Notes: generated by a model from the sequence alone, not told the origin. A stretch of 64,000 nucleotides of DNA from Alphaproteobacteria bacterium (GCA_016125165.1 WGMH01000004.1:248001-312000), one strand, 5' to 3'. Positions 45,078-53,930 are shown, numbered from the stretch's first letter. Translations and numbers: made by a program.

Positions 45078-45341
45078 GAGCCGCTTTTAATCCGCCCCGC
45101 GCTTGATGCCAAGAAGGTGCCGTATTGGCGGTGGGGTTGCCGCCAACCGACGGCGTCTTGATCTGTGAAGTCCCCGATTCACCGCTTAACCAGCCAAAAG
45201 CGATGACAGCGGGCAGCAATGCGATGTCGATTGTCAGGAGTATTGTGTGCCACTCGCAGCCCCGGTGCCTCCCACAGATTACCGCCCGTTCACGCAAAAC
45301 CAAAGACGGGCAGCACACCACAACCGGAGGGGGGCAGAATA

Positions 45342-46061
45342 ATGGAGCTCGCCTTTCGGGCCGCTGACCATGTCGGCGGCAAGCTCATTCTCGACGCCAG
45401 GTGTGTTCGCAAGTTGACGCGGCTCGAACCCGCAGCGATCTCAATCACGCGGCGCTTCGAAAACGAACGGTCCGAAGTAGAGCGCCTGATCGAAGAGATC
45501 TACTGGCGGGAATACGGGTCCGCCATTGCCCATCACTACCCTTCAATCATGAGCGTGCACGATGTCTCGGGCAAAGCATTATGCGCCGTTGGCTTCCGAT
45601 GTGCTGCCGAAGAACCGCTGTTTCTCGAGCAATATCTGGGATCCCCAGTGGAAGATGTACTCGCGGAAGAGCTTGGCGCAGGAATTCCACGCTCAAATAT
45701 CGTTGAGATCGGCAATCTTGCTTCCTGCGCGCGCGGTGCATCCGTATTTTTGTTTATCGCACTCGCAGCCTATCTGCGTGAGCGCCACTATACCCACGCA
45801 GTCGTTACCGCGACAGACGCGCTCAGGCGAACCTTCGATCTCTTCGGATTCCGGCCAAATGAACTGGGTGCAGCCAAGGCGCAAGCGCTGATCGACGGCG
45901 GCGCATCATGGGGAAGTTATTACAGCCGGAACCCGAAAGTGCTCGCTAGCGCTGTGTCTCCGTGCTTCAGGGCGCTGGAGCGATTTTTGCCTTCTACGCG
46001 CAATAGCGACCTCGGCCGATTGTTCGCCAAAATTCATCGCAGCGGGTCAGTAATGTCATGA
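45342..46061 (+). CDS. thermostable-hemolysin-family, GNAT-like protein; first gene of a possible new pathway
   Basis: A 239-residue protein starting MELAFRAADH with GGAGGGGGG upstream. It carries the core of the thermostable hemolysin family (T_hemolysin): IEEIYWREYGS at 50-60, the IVEIGNLAS motif at 120-128, and the end GSYYSRNPKVLAS at 191-203. That family has the acetyltransferase-like fold, so an acyl-transfer role is more likely than pore formation. No signal peptide is seen. The stop overlaps the next gene by four bases (ATGA at 46058), so it is coupled to the ligase-oxidase fusion. The 264 bp upstream hold no other gene and must contain the promoter of the operon. Confidence 0.8.
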   Translation: MELAFRAADHVGGKLILDARCVRKLTRLEPAAISITRRFENERSEVERLIEEIYWREYGSAIAHHYPSIMSVHDVSGKALCAVGFRCAAEEPLFLEQYLGSPVEDVLAEELGAGIPRSNIVEIGNLASCARGASVFLFIALAAYLRERHYTHAVVTATDALRRTFDLFGFRPNELGAAKAQALIDGGASWGSYYSRNPKVLASAVSPCFRALERFLPSTRNSDLGRLFAKIHRSGSVMS

Positions 46062-48196
46062 GCTATGTCCTTGAAGCGATATCAGGCCACGCAAGGGCCA
46101 GCCAGCAACAGATCGCAGTGAGTGGTGGCAAGATCGCGCTGACTTATGGCGCCCTCGAATGCCGCATTGCAGAGGTTGCAAATGCGCTTGAAATCGCCTG
46201 CCCCGGGCGCCGCCCTATCGCGCTGGTTGCAGAGAATACTCCGGAATGGGTACTGATAGACCTTGCGGCAGTTCGACTTAAGCGAACATTGGTGCCGCTT
46301 CCGAAGTTTTTCACGCCGGAACAGATGCGACACGCGCTAGCGCAAACGGGTGCCGAATTTCTCATCAGTGACATGCCGGTCAACAATGGCGTTCCTCTGC
46401 AGGCTCTTGGGAGCGAGTTTCAAGTTGAACGCCTCGATCTGCCAGAGGTTCTTCTTCCCCCATGCACGCAGAAGGTTACCTACACCTCGGGTTCAACAGG
46501 CCAACCCAAGGGTGTGTGCCTGTCGCAAGATGGGATGGAAACCGTTTCACTTGCGCTTGTCGATAGCATCGGCGCCCACTACGCCGGCGTCCATTTTGCG
46601 GCATTGCCGTTGGGCGTTCTTCTGGAAAATGTGGCTGGACTATATACCACGCTACTGGCTGGCGGGCGCTATCACGTGCTTCCGCAGTCTGACATCGGCT
46701 TCAGCAAGGCGTTTGTCCCTGACATCGCGGCGCTTGTGAACGCATTGGCGGCCACGCAAGCCAATACGCTCATTCTCGTCCCCGAACTCCTGCGCGGGAT
46801 TGTCGCGACAATGGCAGAAGGAAATATCCGGCTGCCAGACCTTCACCTTGTGGCTGTGGGCGGTGCCCGCATTGCGCCAGCAGTTCTGGAAGCAGCTACA
46901 AAAGTCGGCATTCCTGTATACGAGGGGTACGGGCTCAGCGAAGCCGCATCCGTGGTGGCGCTCAACACTCCGTCGTATCGACGAGCAGGCAGCGTTGGGC
47001 GTGTGCTACCCCATGTGCAATTGAGCGTTTCTGCTGACGGCGAAGCAATCCTGCACAACCCGGCGTTCCTCGGTTATGCCGGCGAAGGCGCAGCCAATCT
47101 CCCCTATTCAACTGGCGATATCGTCCGCCTAGACCGCGAGGGATATCTCTACATCGAAGGGCGAAAGTCCAACACGCTCATAACCGGCTTTGGGCGCAAT
47201 GTCTCGCCGGAGTGGGTAGAAAGCGAACTCACCGCGCAGCCACAAATTGCGCAGGCATTGGTGTTCGGCGATGCCGCACCGGCACTGGGCGCGCTGATCG
47301 TGCCCCGTTCCATCACCATTCAAAACAGCGAAATCGCAGCAGCCGTCGCATGCGCCAACGCCGCCCTCCCCGCTTATGCGCAGGTCCGGCATTGGACGAA
47401 GGTGTTCCCGTTTACGCCTGCAAACGCCCAATTGACGGGCAACGGCCGCCTGCGTCGCGCGACCATTCACGCCGCGCACAGGGAAGTCATGCAACGCTGC
47501 CTGACTGATGAAGGTCAATACATCTCCTTTTTCGAACGTCTGGCTCACGAAACGATTGCGGAACGCGAGTATTTGATGGCCACGCCACAGATACGAGATG
47601 GCCTGGAAGGCCGCATCACGCGCGAAACCTATCTGCTTTATCTTCAACAGGCGTACCACCATGTGAAGCATACGGTTCCGTTACTCGAGCTTGTGCGAAG
47701 CAAGCTTCCAAAGGGGCGCGAGTGGCTTTACGACGCACTCAGCGAATACATCCATGAGGAAACCGGTCACGAGGAATGGATCCTCGATGACATCCAGAAT
47801 GCTGGTGGCAACAGAGAAGCAGCGCGCGCGAGCCAGCCGGCTGCCGCAACCGAGATGATGGTCGCCTACGCGTATGACTACGTGAACCGCATCAACCCTG
47901 TTGGGTTCTTCGGGATGGTGTTTGTTCTGGAGGGTACCAGCACCCAGTTGGCGACGAGAGGTGCCCAGGCACTCATGCGCTCGCTGCAATTGCCGCCCAG
48001 CTGCTTTCGCTACCTGACGTCGCACGGCGCGCTCGACATCGGTCATATGGAGTTTTTCCGGTCGCTCATGGACCGCATCGATATCGAAGAAGATAGAGCC
48101 GCCATCGTGCATATGGCGCGCCGCATGTTCGTGCTGTTCGGAAACGTATTCCGCGCGATCCCGCACAACGCGGCGAAGGTGCAACATGCAGCTTGA
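46058..48196 (+). CDS. AMP-dependent ligase fused to a heme-oxygenase-like diiron oxidase domain
   Basis: A 712-residue two-domain protein. Residues 1 to about 470 are an acyl-CoA synthetase/adenylation domain, with the P-loop YTSGSTGQPKG near 142-152, EGYGLSEAA near 290 and STGDIVRLDREGYLYIEGR near 350-370. The A10 motif reads TGNGRLRR with Arg464 where the catalytic Lys is expected. Residues about 490-712 look like the heme-oxygenase-like diiron oxidase superfamily (UndA, CADD, SznF, BesC type): candidate metal ligands are H534/H538, E568-x2-H571, E625 and D660-x2-H663. The likely sense is activation of a carboxylic acid and its oxidation on the same polypeptide; the substrate is unknown. 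It overlaps the next gene by 11 bases. Confidence 0.85.
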   Translation: MSYVLEAISGHARASQQQIAVSGGKIALTYGALECRIAEVANALEIACPGRRPIALVAENTPEWVLIDLAAVRLKRTLVPLPKFFTPEQMRHALAQTGAEFLISDMPVNNGVPLQALGSEFQVERLDLPEVLLPPCTQKVTYTSGSTGQPKGVCLSQDGMETVSLALVDSIGAHYAGVHFAALPLGVLLENVAGLYTTLLAGGRYHVLPQSDIGFSKAFVPDIAALVNALAATQANTLILVPELLRGIVATMAEGNIRLPDLHLVAVGGARIAPAVLEAATKVGIPVYEGYGLSEAASVVALNTPSYRRAGSVGRVLPHVQLSVSADGEAILHNPAFLGYAGEGAANLPYSTGDIVRLDREGYLYIEGRKSNTLITGFGRNVSPEWVESELTAQPQIAQALVFGDAAPALGALIVPRSITIQNSEIAAAVACANAALPAYAQVRHWTKVFPFTPANAQLTGNGRLRRATIHAAHREVMQRCLTDEGQYISFFERLAHETIAEREYLMATPQIRDGLEGRITRETYLLYLQQAYHHVKHTVPLLELVRSKLPKGREWLYDALSEYIHEETGHEEWILDDIQNAGGNREAARASQPAAATEMMVAYAYDYVNRINPVGFFGMVFVLEGTSTQLATRGAQALMRSLQLPPSCFRYLTSHGALDIGHMEFFRSLMDRIDIEEDRAAIVHMARRMFVLFGNVFRAIPHNAAKVQHAA

Positions 48197-48944
48197 GGGT
48201 CGGAAAGTTGTGCTCACCGGTGGCGGCGGCGGACTGGGCCAGCTCGTCGCACAAGGACTGCAAGATATCGGTGCAGACCTTCATGTGGTCGACCGTGTCG
48301 ACGCGCTACCCTTCGATGCAAAATTCCTAAAGGCCGACCTCGGGGACGAGAGGGGGATCGCAGATGCGAGCGCAGCGGTTGTCGCGCTGAAACCCGACGT
48401 CCTTATCAACCTTGCGGGTGTGCAATATTTTGGGCCCTTCGAGCGTCAGGCAGCCGCTCAGATCGCAAGCGGTTACATGGTCAACCTGATCGCGCCGGTG
48501 TTGCTTTCCCGGGCGGTGATACCAGGCATGCGCGAGCGCGGACACGGCCAGATCGTGAATATTGGCTCCGTGTTCGGTTCGATCGGGTTCGCGCATTTTG
48601 TCACTTACTCCAGTGCAAAATCAGGGTTGCGGACCTTCAGCGAAGCCTTGCGCCGCGAACTGAATGGCACCGACATCGCCGTAACTTACATCGCGCCGCG
48701 TGCGGTGCGCGCTGGCCTCTCCACACCAGAAATCATGCGCTATGCGGCGGTGACCAAGATGAACATGGATCCGCCCCAGGCGACGGCTGCACGCATTGTT
48801 CAGGCTATCGCCAAGCGGCGGAAGGACGTTTTCATAGGCTTTCCCGAAAGCTTTTTCGTACGCGTGAACGGTGTGCTGCCGCGCCTCGTAGACACGGCAC
48901 TGGCGCCGAACGACAGAAAAGCGGCGACCCTGTTTGAATCCTGA
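48186..48944 (+). CDS. short-chain dehydrogenase/reductase
   Basis: NAD(P)-dependent oxidoreductase of 252 residues. The cofactor motif TGGGGGLG is at 11-18, NLAG at 75-78, and the catalytic Ser128, Tyr141 and Lys145 (YSSAK) are in place. The C terminus includes a block (KRRKDVFIGFPESFFVRVNGVLPRLVD in part) that could bind a membrane or acyl chain, as in SDRs acting on lipids. It overlaps the ligase-oxidase gene, which argues for a shared pathway, for example reduction of the activated acyl product to an aldehyde or alcohol. Confidence 0.9.
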   Translation: MQLEGRKVVLTGGGGGLGQLVAQGLQDIGADLHVVDRVDALPFDAKFLKADLGDERGIADASAAVVALKPDVLINLAGVQYFGPFERQAAAQIASGYMVNLIAPVLLSRAVIPGMRERGHGQIVNIGSVFGSIGFAHFVTYSSAKSGLRTFSEALRRELNGTDIAVTYIAPRAVRAGLSTPEIMRYAAVTKMNMDPPQATAARIVQAIAKRRKDVFIGFPESFFVRVNGVLPRLVDTALAPNDRKAATLFES

Positions 48945-48965
48945 ACCCGATCGATGGAGTTACTC

Positions 48966-49643
48966 ATGAAAACGTCCAATCTGGCACTTTCTACTGCACT
49001 GTTTGCCTATTGCTTCGCATGGCCTCTTTCCGCTGTGGCTGCGGACAATGCCGCAATGCAATCCGATGTCGTGCGGCTGGAACACGGCTGGGCGCATATC
49101 GTCTATCAGGTAAAAGATCAGAGCGCGCAGCTGGACCAGATCGACGCGTTGCGCAAGGACGCCGCTCAAGTGGCGCAGCATTACCCCGGTCACGCGGAAC
49201 CGCTGATCTGGCAAGGCATAATCACGAGCGAGGAAGCGGCCATCGCTAGCGTATTCACGGCACTTGGTTGGGCCAAGGATGCGCGTGCACTTTTCGAAAA
49301 AGCAGAGAAGATCGATCCAAACGCGCTGGACGCCGCTGTGCCGACCAGCCTGGGGACACTCTACTACCGCGTGCCTGGCTTTCCGGTGGGCTTCGGTGAC
49401 AACGATAAGGCGCGCCAATATCTGGAACATGCGGTTGCTATCGCGCCCGATGGCATGGATGCAAATTATTTCTATGGGGACTTCCTCTTTCAGCAGGGTG
49501 AATACGCAAAATCTGCAAAATATCTGAAGCATGCGCTCGAACTTCCCGCGCATCCGGACCGGCCAGTTTGGGACGCCGGTCGCCGTGCAGAAATCCGCGC
49601 ACTGCTCGCAAAGGCACAGCGCAAGCTCGCATCGGCTTCGTAA
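48966..49643 (+). CDS. exported TPR-like protein
   Basis: A 225-residue protein with a signal peptide (LALSTALFAYCFAWPLSAVAA, cleaved near 26); GGAG precedes the ATG. Helical repeats of TPR type fill residues about 80-215 (LFEKAEKIDPNALDA, KARQYLEHAVAIAPDGMDA, KSAKYLKHALELP). The YRVPGFPVGFGDNDKA block recalls periplasmic TRAP-transporter-associated TPR proteins. It stands 21 bp after the SDR and one codon junction before the methyltransferase, so it belongs to the operon, and may hold a product or partner in the periplasm. Confidence 0.8.
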   Translation: MKTSNLALSTALFAYCFAWPLSAVAADNAAMQSDVVRLEHGWAHIVYQVKDQSAQLDQIDALRKDAAQVAQHYPGHAEPLIWQGIITSEEAAIASVFTALGWAKDARALFEKAEKIDPNALDAAVPTSLGTLYYRVPGFPVGFGDNDKARQYLEHAVAIAPDGMDANYFYGDFLFQQGEYAKSAKYLKHALELPAHPDRPVWDAGRRAEIRALLAKAQRKLASAS

Positions 49644-50315
49644 GTGTCTCTGCGCACTACCCTTACGCCAGCAACACAACACCGCAAGAACGGACTTGCA
49701 CACATTCTGGGCTGCCAGCTGCGCTGTCCGGCTGGCTGGGCTGGCCGGCATCTGGCCTGGGCGATGCGCATCGCAAACCGGCGCGCCAACGCACTTGCCC
49801 TGGATGCGCTTGCACCACGTGACGGCGAAAGCATTCTGGAAATAGGCTTTGGACCCGGCGACACGATAGCGAAATTGCTAAAGCACATCCCAACGGGCAC
49901 GATTTTCGGGATCGACCACTCGACCGACATGCTGGCGATGGCGTCTCACAAGAACGCCAACGCAATACGAAAAGGCCGACTACACCTGCACCATGGACGA
50001 AGCGACGCGCTGCCCATCGCTGACGGCAAGATCGATTCCGTTCTCGCCGTGAATGTGGCCTATTTTTGGTCCGAGAGGGATGTGGAAGAGGCGTGCCGAA
50101 CTCTCGTCCCCGGCGGTAAGCTCGTCGTGTACGTGACCGAGCGCGATTCAATGCGGCATTGGTCCTTCGCGCATACCGGCAGCCATCGCCTTTTCAATGC
50201 CGGGGACCTGCGCCAACTATTGGCAGAGGGAGGCTTTGACGCCGCATCAATCGACATCGCGGTCGTCGACGCCGGCATGGGCGTTCAGGGCCTGATCGGC
50301 ACGGCGCGAAAATAG
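49644..50315 (+). CDS. class I SAM-dependent methyltransferase
   Basis: A 223-residue methyltransferase. The GTG start at 49644 follows the stop of the previous gene directly (TAAGTG). SAM motif I is ILEIGFGPGD at 64-73, then GIDHSTDML (motif II acidic end) and LVPGGKLVVYV (post-III). An N-terminal helical region (WAGRHLAWAMRIANRRANALA) is typical of a family that methylates small molecules or lipids. As the last gene of the 45342-50315 run, it probably modifies the pathway product. Confidence 0.9.
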   Translation: MSLRTTLTPATQHRKNGLAHILGCQLRCPAGWAGRHLAWAMRIANRRANALALDALAPRDGESILEIGFGPGDTIAKLLKHIPTGTIFGIDHSTDMLAMASHKNANAIRKGRLHLHHGRSDALPIADGKIDSVLAVNVAYFWSERDVEEACRTLVPGGKLVVYVTERDSMRHWSFAHTGSHRLFNAGDLRQLLAEGGFDAASIDIAVVDAGMGVQGLIGTARK

Positions 50316-50434
50316 CCGAAGCGGGAAGGCTTGGCTGCCGCTACGGCTGAGCTTTGCCGGGCGAACTTGCCGCTTGCCCGCGCGCGTGGGCCAAGGCAGG
50401 CTCCGCTGCTCGAAATATCAGGCTGGTGGCTCCC

Positions 50435-51406
50435 GTGAAAACGCGCATTACAGAAATGCTTGGCATCAAGCACCCTATCGTTCAGGGCGGTATGCATTAT
50501 GTCGGCTTTGCGGAAATGGCCGCCGCTGTTTCCAATGCGGGCGGACTTGGCATCATCACGGCACTCACCCAGCGCACCCCCGATCTGCTCGCCAAGGAAA
50601 TCGCGCGCTGCCGCGAAATGACCGACAAACCCTTCGGCGTGAACCTGACTTTTCTGCCTTCGGTCACGCCACCGGATTATCCCGGCTACATCAAGGCCAT
50701 CATCGATGGCGGCATCAAGGTGGTGGAGACCGCGGGCAACAATCCGCAGAAATGGATGCCGCTCTTGAAGGAACACGGCATCAAGGTCATTCACAAATGC
50801 ACCTCCGTGCGCCATTCGCTGAAGGCCGAAGCGATCGGCTGCGATGCGGTGAGTGTTGATGGTTTCGAATGCGGCGGCCATCCCGGCGAAGACGACGTGC
50901 CGAACATGATCCTTCTGCCGCGCGCGGCCGAAGAACTGAAGATACCTTTCATCGCTTCGGGCGGCATGGCGAACGGCCGCTCGCTGGCGGCCGCACTGGC
51001 CATGGGCGCGGAAGGCATCAACATGGGCACGCGCTTCATCGCCACCAAGGAAGCGCCGGTGCACCAGAAGGTGAAGGAAGCGCTCGTTGCAGCCACCGAA
51101 CTCGACACGCGGCTCGTGATGCGCCCCTTGCGCAACACCGAGCGCGTGCTGAACAACCCGGCGGTGGAGCGCCTCCTCGAAAAGGAAAAGACGCTCGGCG
51201 CCAACCTCAAATTCGAAGACATCATCGCCGAAGTGGCGGGCGTCTACCCGAAGGTGATGACGGAGGGCGAAGTGGGCGCGGGCGCCTGGTCCTGCGGCAT
51301 GGTGGTGGGCCTGATCCACGACATCCCCACCTGCAAGGAACTGATCGAGCGCACGGTGAAAGAAGCCGAAGACATCATCCGCCAGCGGCTGGAGCGGATG
51401 CTTTAG
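50435..51406 (+). CDS. FMN-dependent nitronate monooxygenase or NADH:quinone reductase
   Basis: A 323-residue TIM-barrel flavoprotein of the nitronate monooxygenase family, starting MLG-type after a GTG at 50435. The N-terminal PIVQGGMHYVGF, the IHKCTSVRH block, VDGFECGGHPGEDD and FIASGGMANGRSL are visible. The CTSVRHSLKAE to GGHPGEDD stretch resembles Pseudomonas PA1024, which proved to be an NADH:quinone reductase, so the classical annotation may be wrong here. No strong ribosome binding site precedes the start. The following gene is tRNA-Leu on the other strand. Confidence 0.88.
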   Translation: MKTRITEMLGIKHPIVQGGMHYVGFAEMAAAVSNAGGLGIITALTQRTPDLLAKEIARCREMTDKPFGVNLTFLPSVTPPDYPGYIKAIIDGGIKVVETAGNNPQKWMPLLKEHGIKVIHKCTSVRHSLKAEAIGCDAVSVDGFECGGHPGEDDVPNMILLPRAAEELKIPFIASGGMANGRSLAAALAMGAEGINMGTRFIATKEAPVHQKVKEALVAATELDTRLVMRPLRNTERVLNNPAVERLLEKEKTLGANLKFEDIIAEVAGVYPKVMTEGEVGAGAWSCGMVVGLIHDIPTCKELIERTVKEAEDIIRQRLERML

Positions 51407-51425
51407 GAGCATCTGCGGGAATGCC

Positions 51426-51510
<85 letters not shown>

Positions 51511-51714
51511 AGGCCGAAGGGCGGGATGTTTAGGTGGCCGGAAAAGTGAAGTCAACGCATAGCTTGCCGATGGCCCGGCGCCCGGATTCAAGGCACTGAG
51601 CACGCTCAGATGGCGGCACCCGGCGGACGGGCGGCAAAGGGCGCGCTTTCCTGCCCCTGCCCCATTGGCTATGAACGGCCCTTGAATCGGACCTATCCCG
51701 TGGAGCATTTCGCC

Positions 51715-52680
51715 ATGACCTCTCTCGTCACGATCTTCGGCGGCTCGGGGTTTGTGGGGCGGCATACCGTGCGCGCCTTCGCCAAGGCCGGATGGCGCAT
51801 CCGCGTCGCGGTCCGTCATCCCAACCTCGCCAACTATCTCTTGCCCATGGGCAATGTGGGCCAGATCGCCATCGTGAAGACCGACGCGACCGACGCCGAA
51901 CAGGTGGCGCGGGCCGTCGCCGGATCCGACGCGGTGGTGAACCTTGTCGGCATTCTCTGGCAGAGCGGCCATCAGAGCTTCGAGGCGGTTCACGCCGAAG
52001 CGGCGGAGAACATCGCCAAGGCCGCAAAAGCGGCGGGTGCGAAGGCGCTGGTGCATGTGTCGGCTATTGGCGCGGATGAGGAATCCGAAGCCAAATATGC
52101 AAAGAGCAAAGCCGATGGCGAAGCGCGCATTCGCGCGGCGTTTCCGGATGCGGCGATCCTTCGACCCTCGGTGGTGTTTGGGCCGGAAGATTCCTTCCTC
52201 AACAAATTCGCATCGCTTGCGGCGATGCTGCCGTTCCTGCCGTTGATCGGCGGTGGACACACGCGCTTCCAGCCTGCGTTTGTTGGCGATGTCGCCGCCG
52301 CGATCCTGAAATGCGCGGGCGATGAGACAACGCGCGGCAAGACCTATGAACTTGGTGGGCCGGAAACGATCAGCTTCAAGGCGCTGATGCAATTCCTTTT
52401 GAAACAGACCTGCCGCAAGAAGCTGCTCATTCCCGTGCCGTTCGGCCTTGCAAGCCTGAAGGCGGTGTTCCTTGGCCTTCTGCCCAACCCGATCCTGACG
52501 CTGGATCAGGTGAGGATGCTGAAGACCGACAATGTGGTTCATGACGGCATGCCGGGTTTTGCCGATCTGGGCATCACACCGGATTCGCTCGAAGCAATCG
52601 CGCCTTCGTATCTGTGGCGCTTCCGCCCCAAGGGCCAGTTCGAAGCGGTGGCGGATGAGGCGGCTGAGGTCACCTCGTAA
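51715..52680 (+). CDS. NDUFA9-like NAD(P)-binding protein
   Basis: A 321-residue atypical SDR of the complex I NDUFA9/39-kDa subunit family. The ATG at 51715 gives TSLVTIFGGSGFVGRHTVRAF, whose GGSGFVG binds NAD(P). The blocks NLVGILWQSG, VHVSAIGAD and the lack of a YxxxK active site fit the family, whose alphaproteobacterial members are thought to support complex I assembly or ubiquinone metabolism. An uppP gene converges downstream; a palindromic repeat lies between. Confidence 0.9.
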   Translation: MTSLVTIFGGSGFVGRHTVRAFAKAGWRIRVAVRHPNLANYLLPMGNVGQIAIVKTDATDAEQVARAVAGSDAVVNLVGILWQSGHQSFEAVHAEAAENIAKAAKAAGAKALVHVSAIGADEESEAKYAKSKADGEARIRAAFPDAAILRPSVVFGPEDSFLNKFASLAAMLPFLPLIGGGHTRFQPAFVGDVAAAILKCAGDETTRGKTYELGGPETISFKALMQFLLKQTCRKKLLIPVPFGLASLKAVFLGLLPNPILTLDQVRMLKTDNVVHDGMPGFADLGITPDSLEAIAPSYLWRFRPKGQFEAVADEAAEVTS

Positions 52681-52690
52681 AACCTTGGGA

Positions 52691-52739
52691 TGTCATGGCC
52701 CGTTCGCACGCTGCCGCTACGAACTTGCGGGCCATGACA
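52691..52739. repeat. REP-like palindromic repeat, copy 3
   Basis: TGTCATGGCCCG (52691-52702) and CGGGCCATGACA (52728-52739) form a perfect 12-bp stem around 25 bases; TTCG/CGAA inside may extend the stem. The GGGCCATGACA sequence also ends the repeat at 14860. It lies between two converging genes, so it may also serve as a bidirectional terminator. Confidence 0.6.
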
Positions 52740-52774
52740 ATTGAGGGTGTGAATGCGACCGTGTGTTGCTTCAA

Positions 52775-53581
52775 CTACCGCAGCATCAAGAACGCGATAA
52801 TCCCAAGCCCTGCGGCGATGCGGTACCAGGCGAAGGGTTTGAGGCCAAAGCGGCCGACGAAGGCGACAAACGTCTTCACCACGACCCACGCCACCAGAAA
52901 CGACACCACAAAACCGATGGCGATTTCGAGCGCGGAATCCATCGTGAGCACGTCGCGGTTCTTGTAGAGATCGTACACCGCCGCGCCGAACATCGTTGGC
53001 ACCGCGAGGTAGAAGGTGAATTCGGCGGCGGCCTTGCGGTCCACGCCTAGCAATTCGCCGCCAAGGATGGTTGCACCCGATCGCGACACGCCGGGAAAAA
53101 TCGCCAGCACCTGACAGAAACCGATCTGCAGCGCCTTGGAGAGCGGCAGATTGTCGGCATCCATGAAGCGCGGCTTCGGCGCGATGCGTTCGAAGAACAG
53201 GATGATGATGCCGCCCGCGATCAGCGTGGTGGCGATGACGAGTGGCGCAATATCGGGCCGGAAGAGCACATGCTTGATGAAGCCATGCGCGGCGGCACCG
53301 ATCACCGCCGCCGGAAGAAACGCCACGATCACGGCGAGCGCGAAGTGACGCGATTGCGGGCTTGAGGGCAGCGTGACGGTGACATTCCAGAACTTGCGCC
53401 AATAGACGGCGACGACCGAAAGGATCGCCCCGAACTGGATGACGATAGGGAACACTTCGCCCTTGGGCGCGAAGCCCAGAATATCCTCGAAGATCAGAAG
53501 ATGTGCCGTGGAGGAGACGGGCAGAAACTCGGTGAGCCCCTCGACGATGCCGAGGAGGATGGCGTTCAAGATGTCGTACAT
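52775..53581 (-). CDS. uppP: undecaprenyl-diphosphatase
   Basis: Recycles the lipid carrier undecaprenyl pyrophosphate for peptidoglycan and O-antigen synthesis, and gives bacitracin resistance. The 268-residue membrane protein begins MYDILNAILLGIVEGLTEFLPVSSTAHLL, which contains the first conserved box; the second box GVSRSGATI has the catalytic Ser and Arg. Eight hydrophobic segments are visible. A much longer frame on the same strand covers the gene but is a shadow. Confidence 0.96.
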   Translation of the reverse strand: MYDILNAILLGIVEGLTEFLPVSSTAHLLIFEDILGFAPKGEVFPIVIQFGAILSVVAVYWRKFWNVTVTLPSSPQSRHFALAVIVAFLPAAVIGAAAHGFIKHVLFRPDIAPLVIATTLIAGGIIILFFERIAPKPRFMDADNLPLSKALQIGFCQVLAIFPGVSRSGATILGGELLGVDRKAAAEFTFYLAVPTMFGAAVYDLYKNRDVLTMDSALEIAIGFVVSFLVAWVVVKTFVAFVGRFGLKPFAWYRIAAGLGIIAFLMLR

Positions 53582-53930
53582 GGCCCGGACCCGAAGCAGC
53601 GGCGCGAACTTCGCTGTGACGGCGGAGCAATTCAAGTATTTCCAGAAGCTCGGCCACTTCGTAACCCCACTTCGCCAGCGCGCGCATTTCGGCAATGCGC
53701 GCCCGCGCTTCGGCACGGAATTCTCTGGCGGCTCGCGAATAGCGGCCATGAACCAAGCGGTTTGTGTTGCCGCGCGGCGCACCCCGTCTGCGTGTCGGAG
53801 GGGGCACAAATTTTTCGAGGTTCAATTCGCCCGAGCCACCCGCAAGCGATTGATCCGCTGCCACTTTGGCTTCGGCAGGACGGCGCGGGACCAGAACGCA
53901 CTTGCGGGGACGAAAGAGACGACGAGGCAT
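53582..53930 (-). CDS. second small GAPRGN-motif protein, 3' end unresolved
   Basis: The frame from ATG 53930 (MPRRLFRPRKCVLV) reads through a basic linker to TRRRGAPRGNTNRLVHGRYS, an Arg-rich helix (AAREFRAEARARIAEMRALAK) and a helical stretch (EVAELLEILELLRRHSEV). The motif matches the ORF at 14308. No stop occurs in frame until 52539, deep inside uppP, where another frame is certainly the real one. The product is therefore likely truncated, fused or non-functional, or ends by a frameshift I cannot place. I give the part upstream of uppP. GGAGG sits only one base before the ATG, so the start is also unsure. Confidence 0.35.

Noticed and set aside
45342..46061. A virulence toxin, from the family name hemolysin
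   Set aside because: No signal peptide, an acetyltransferase-like family fold and a metabolic operon argue against a secreted toxin.
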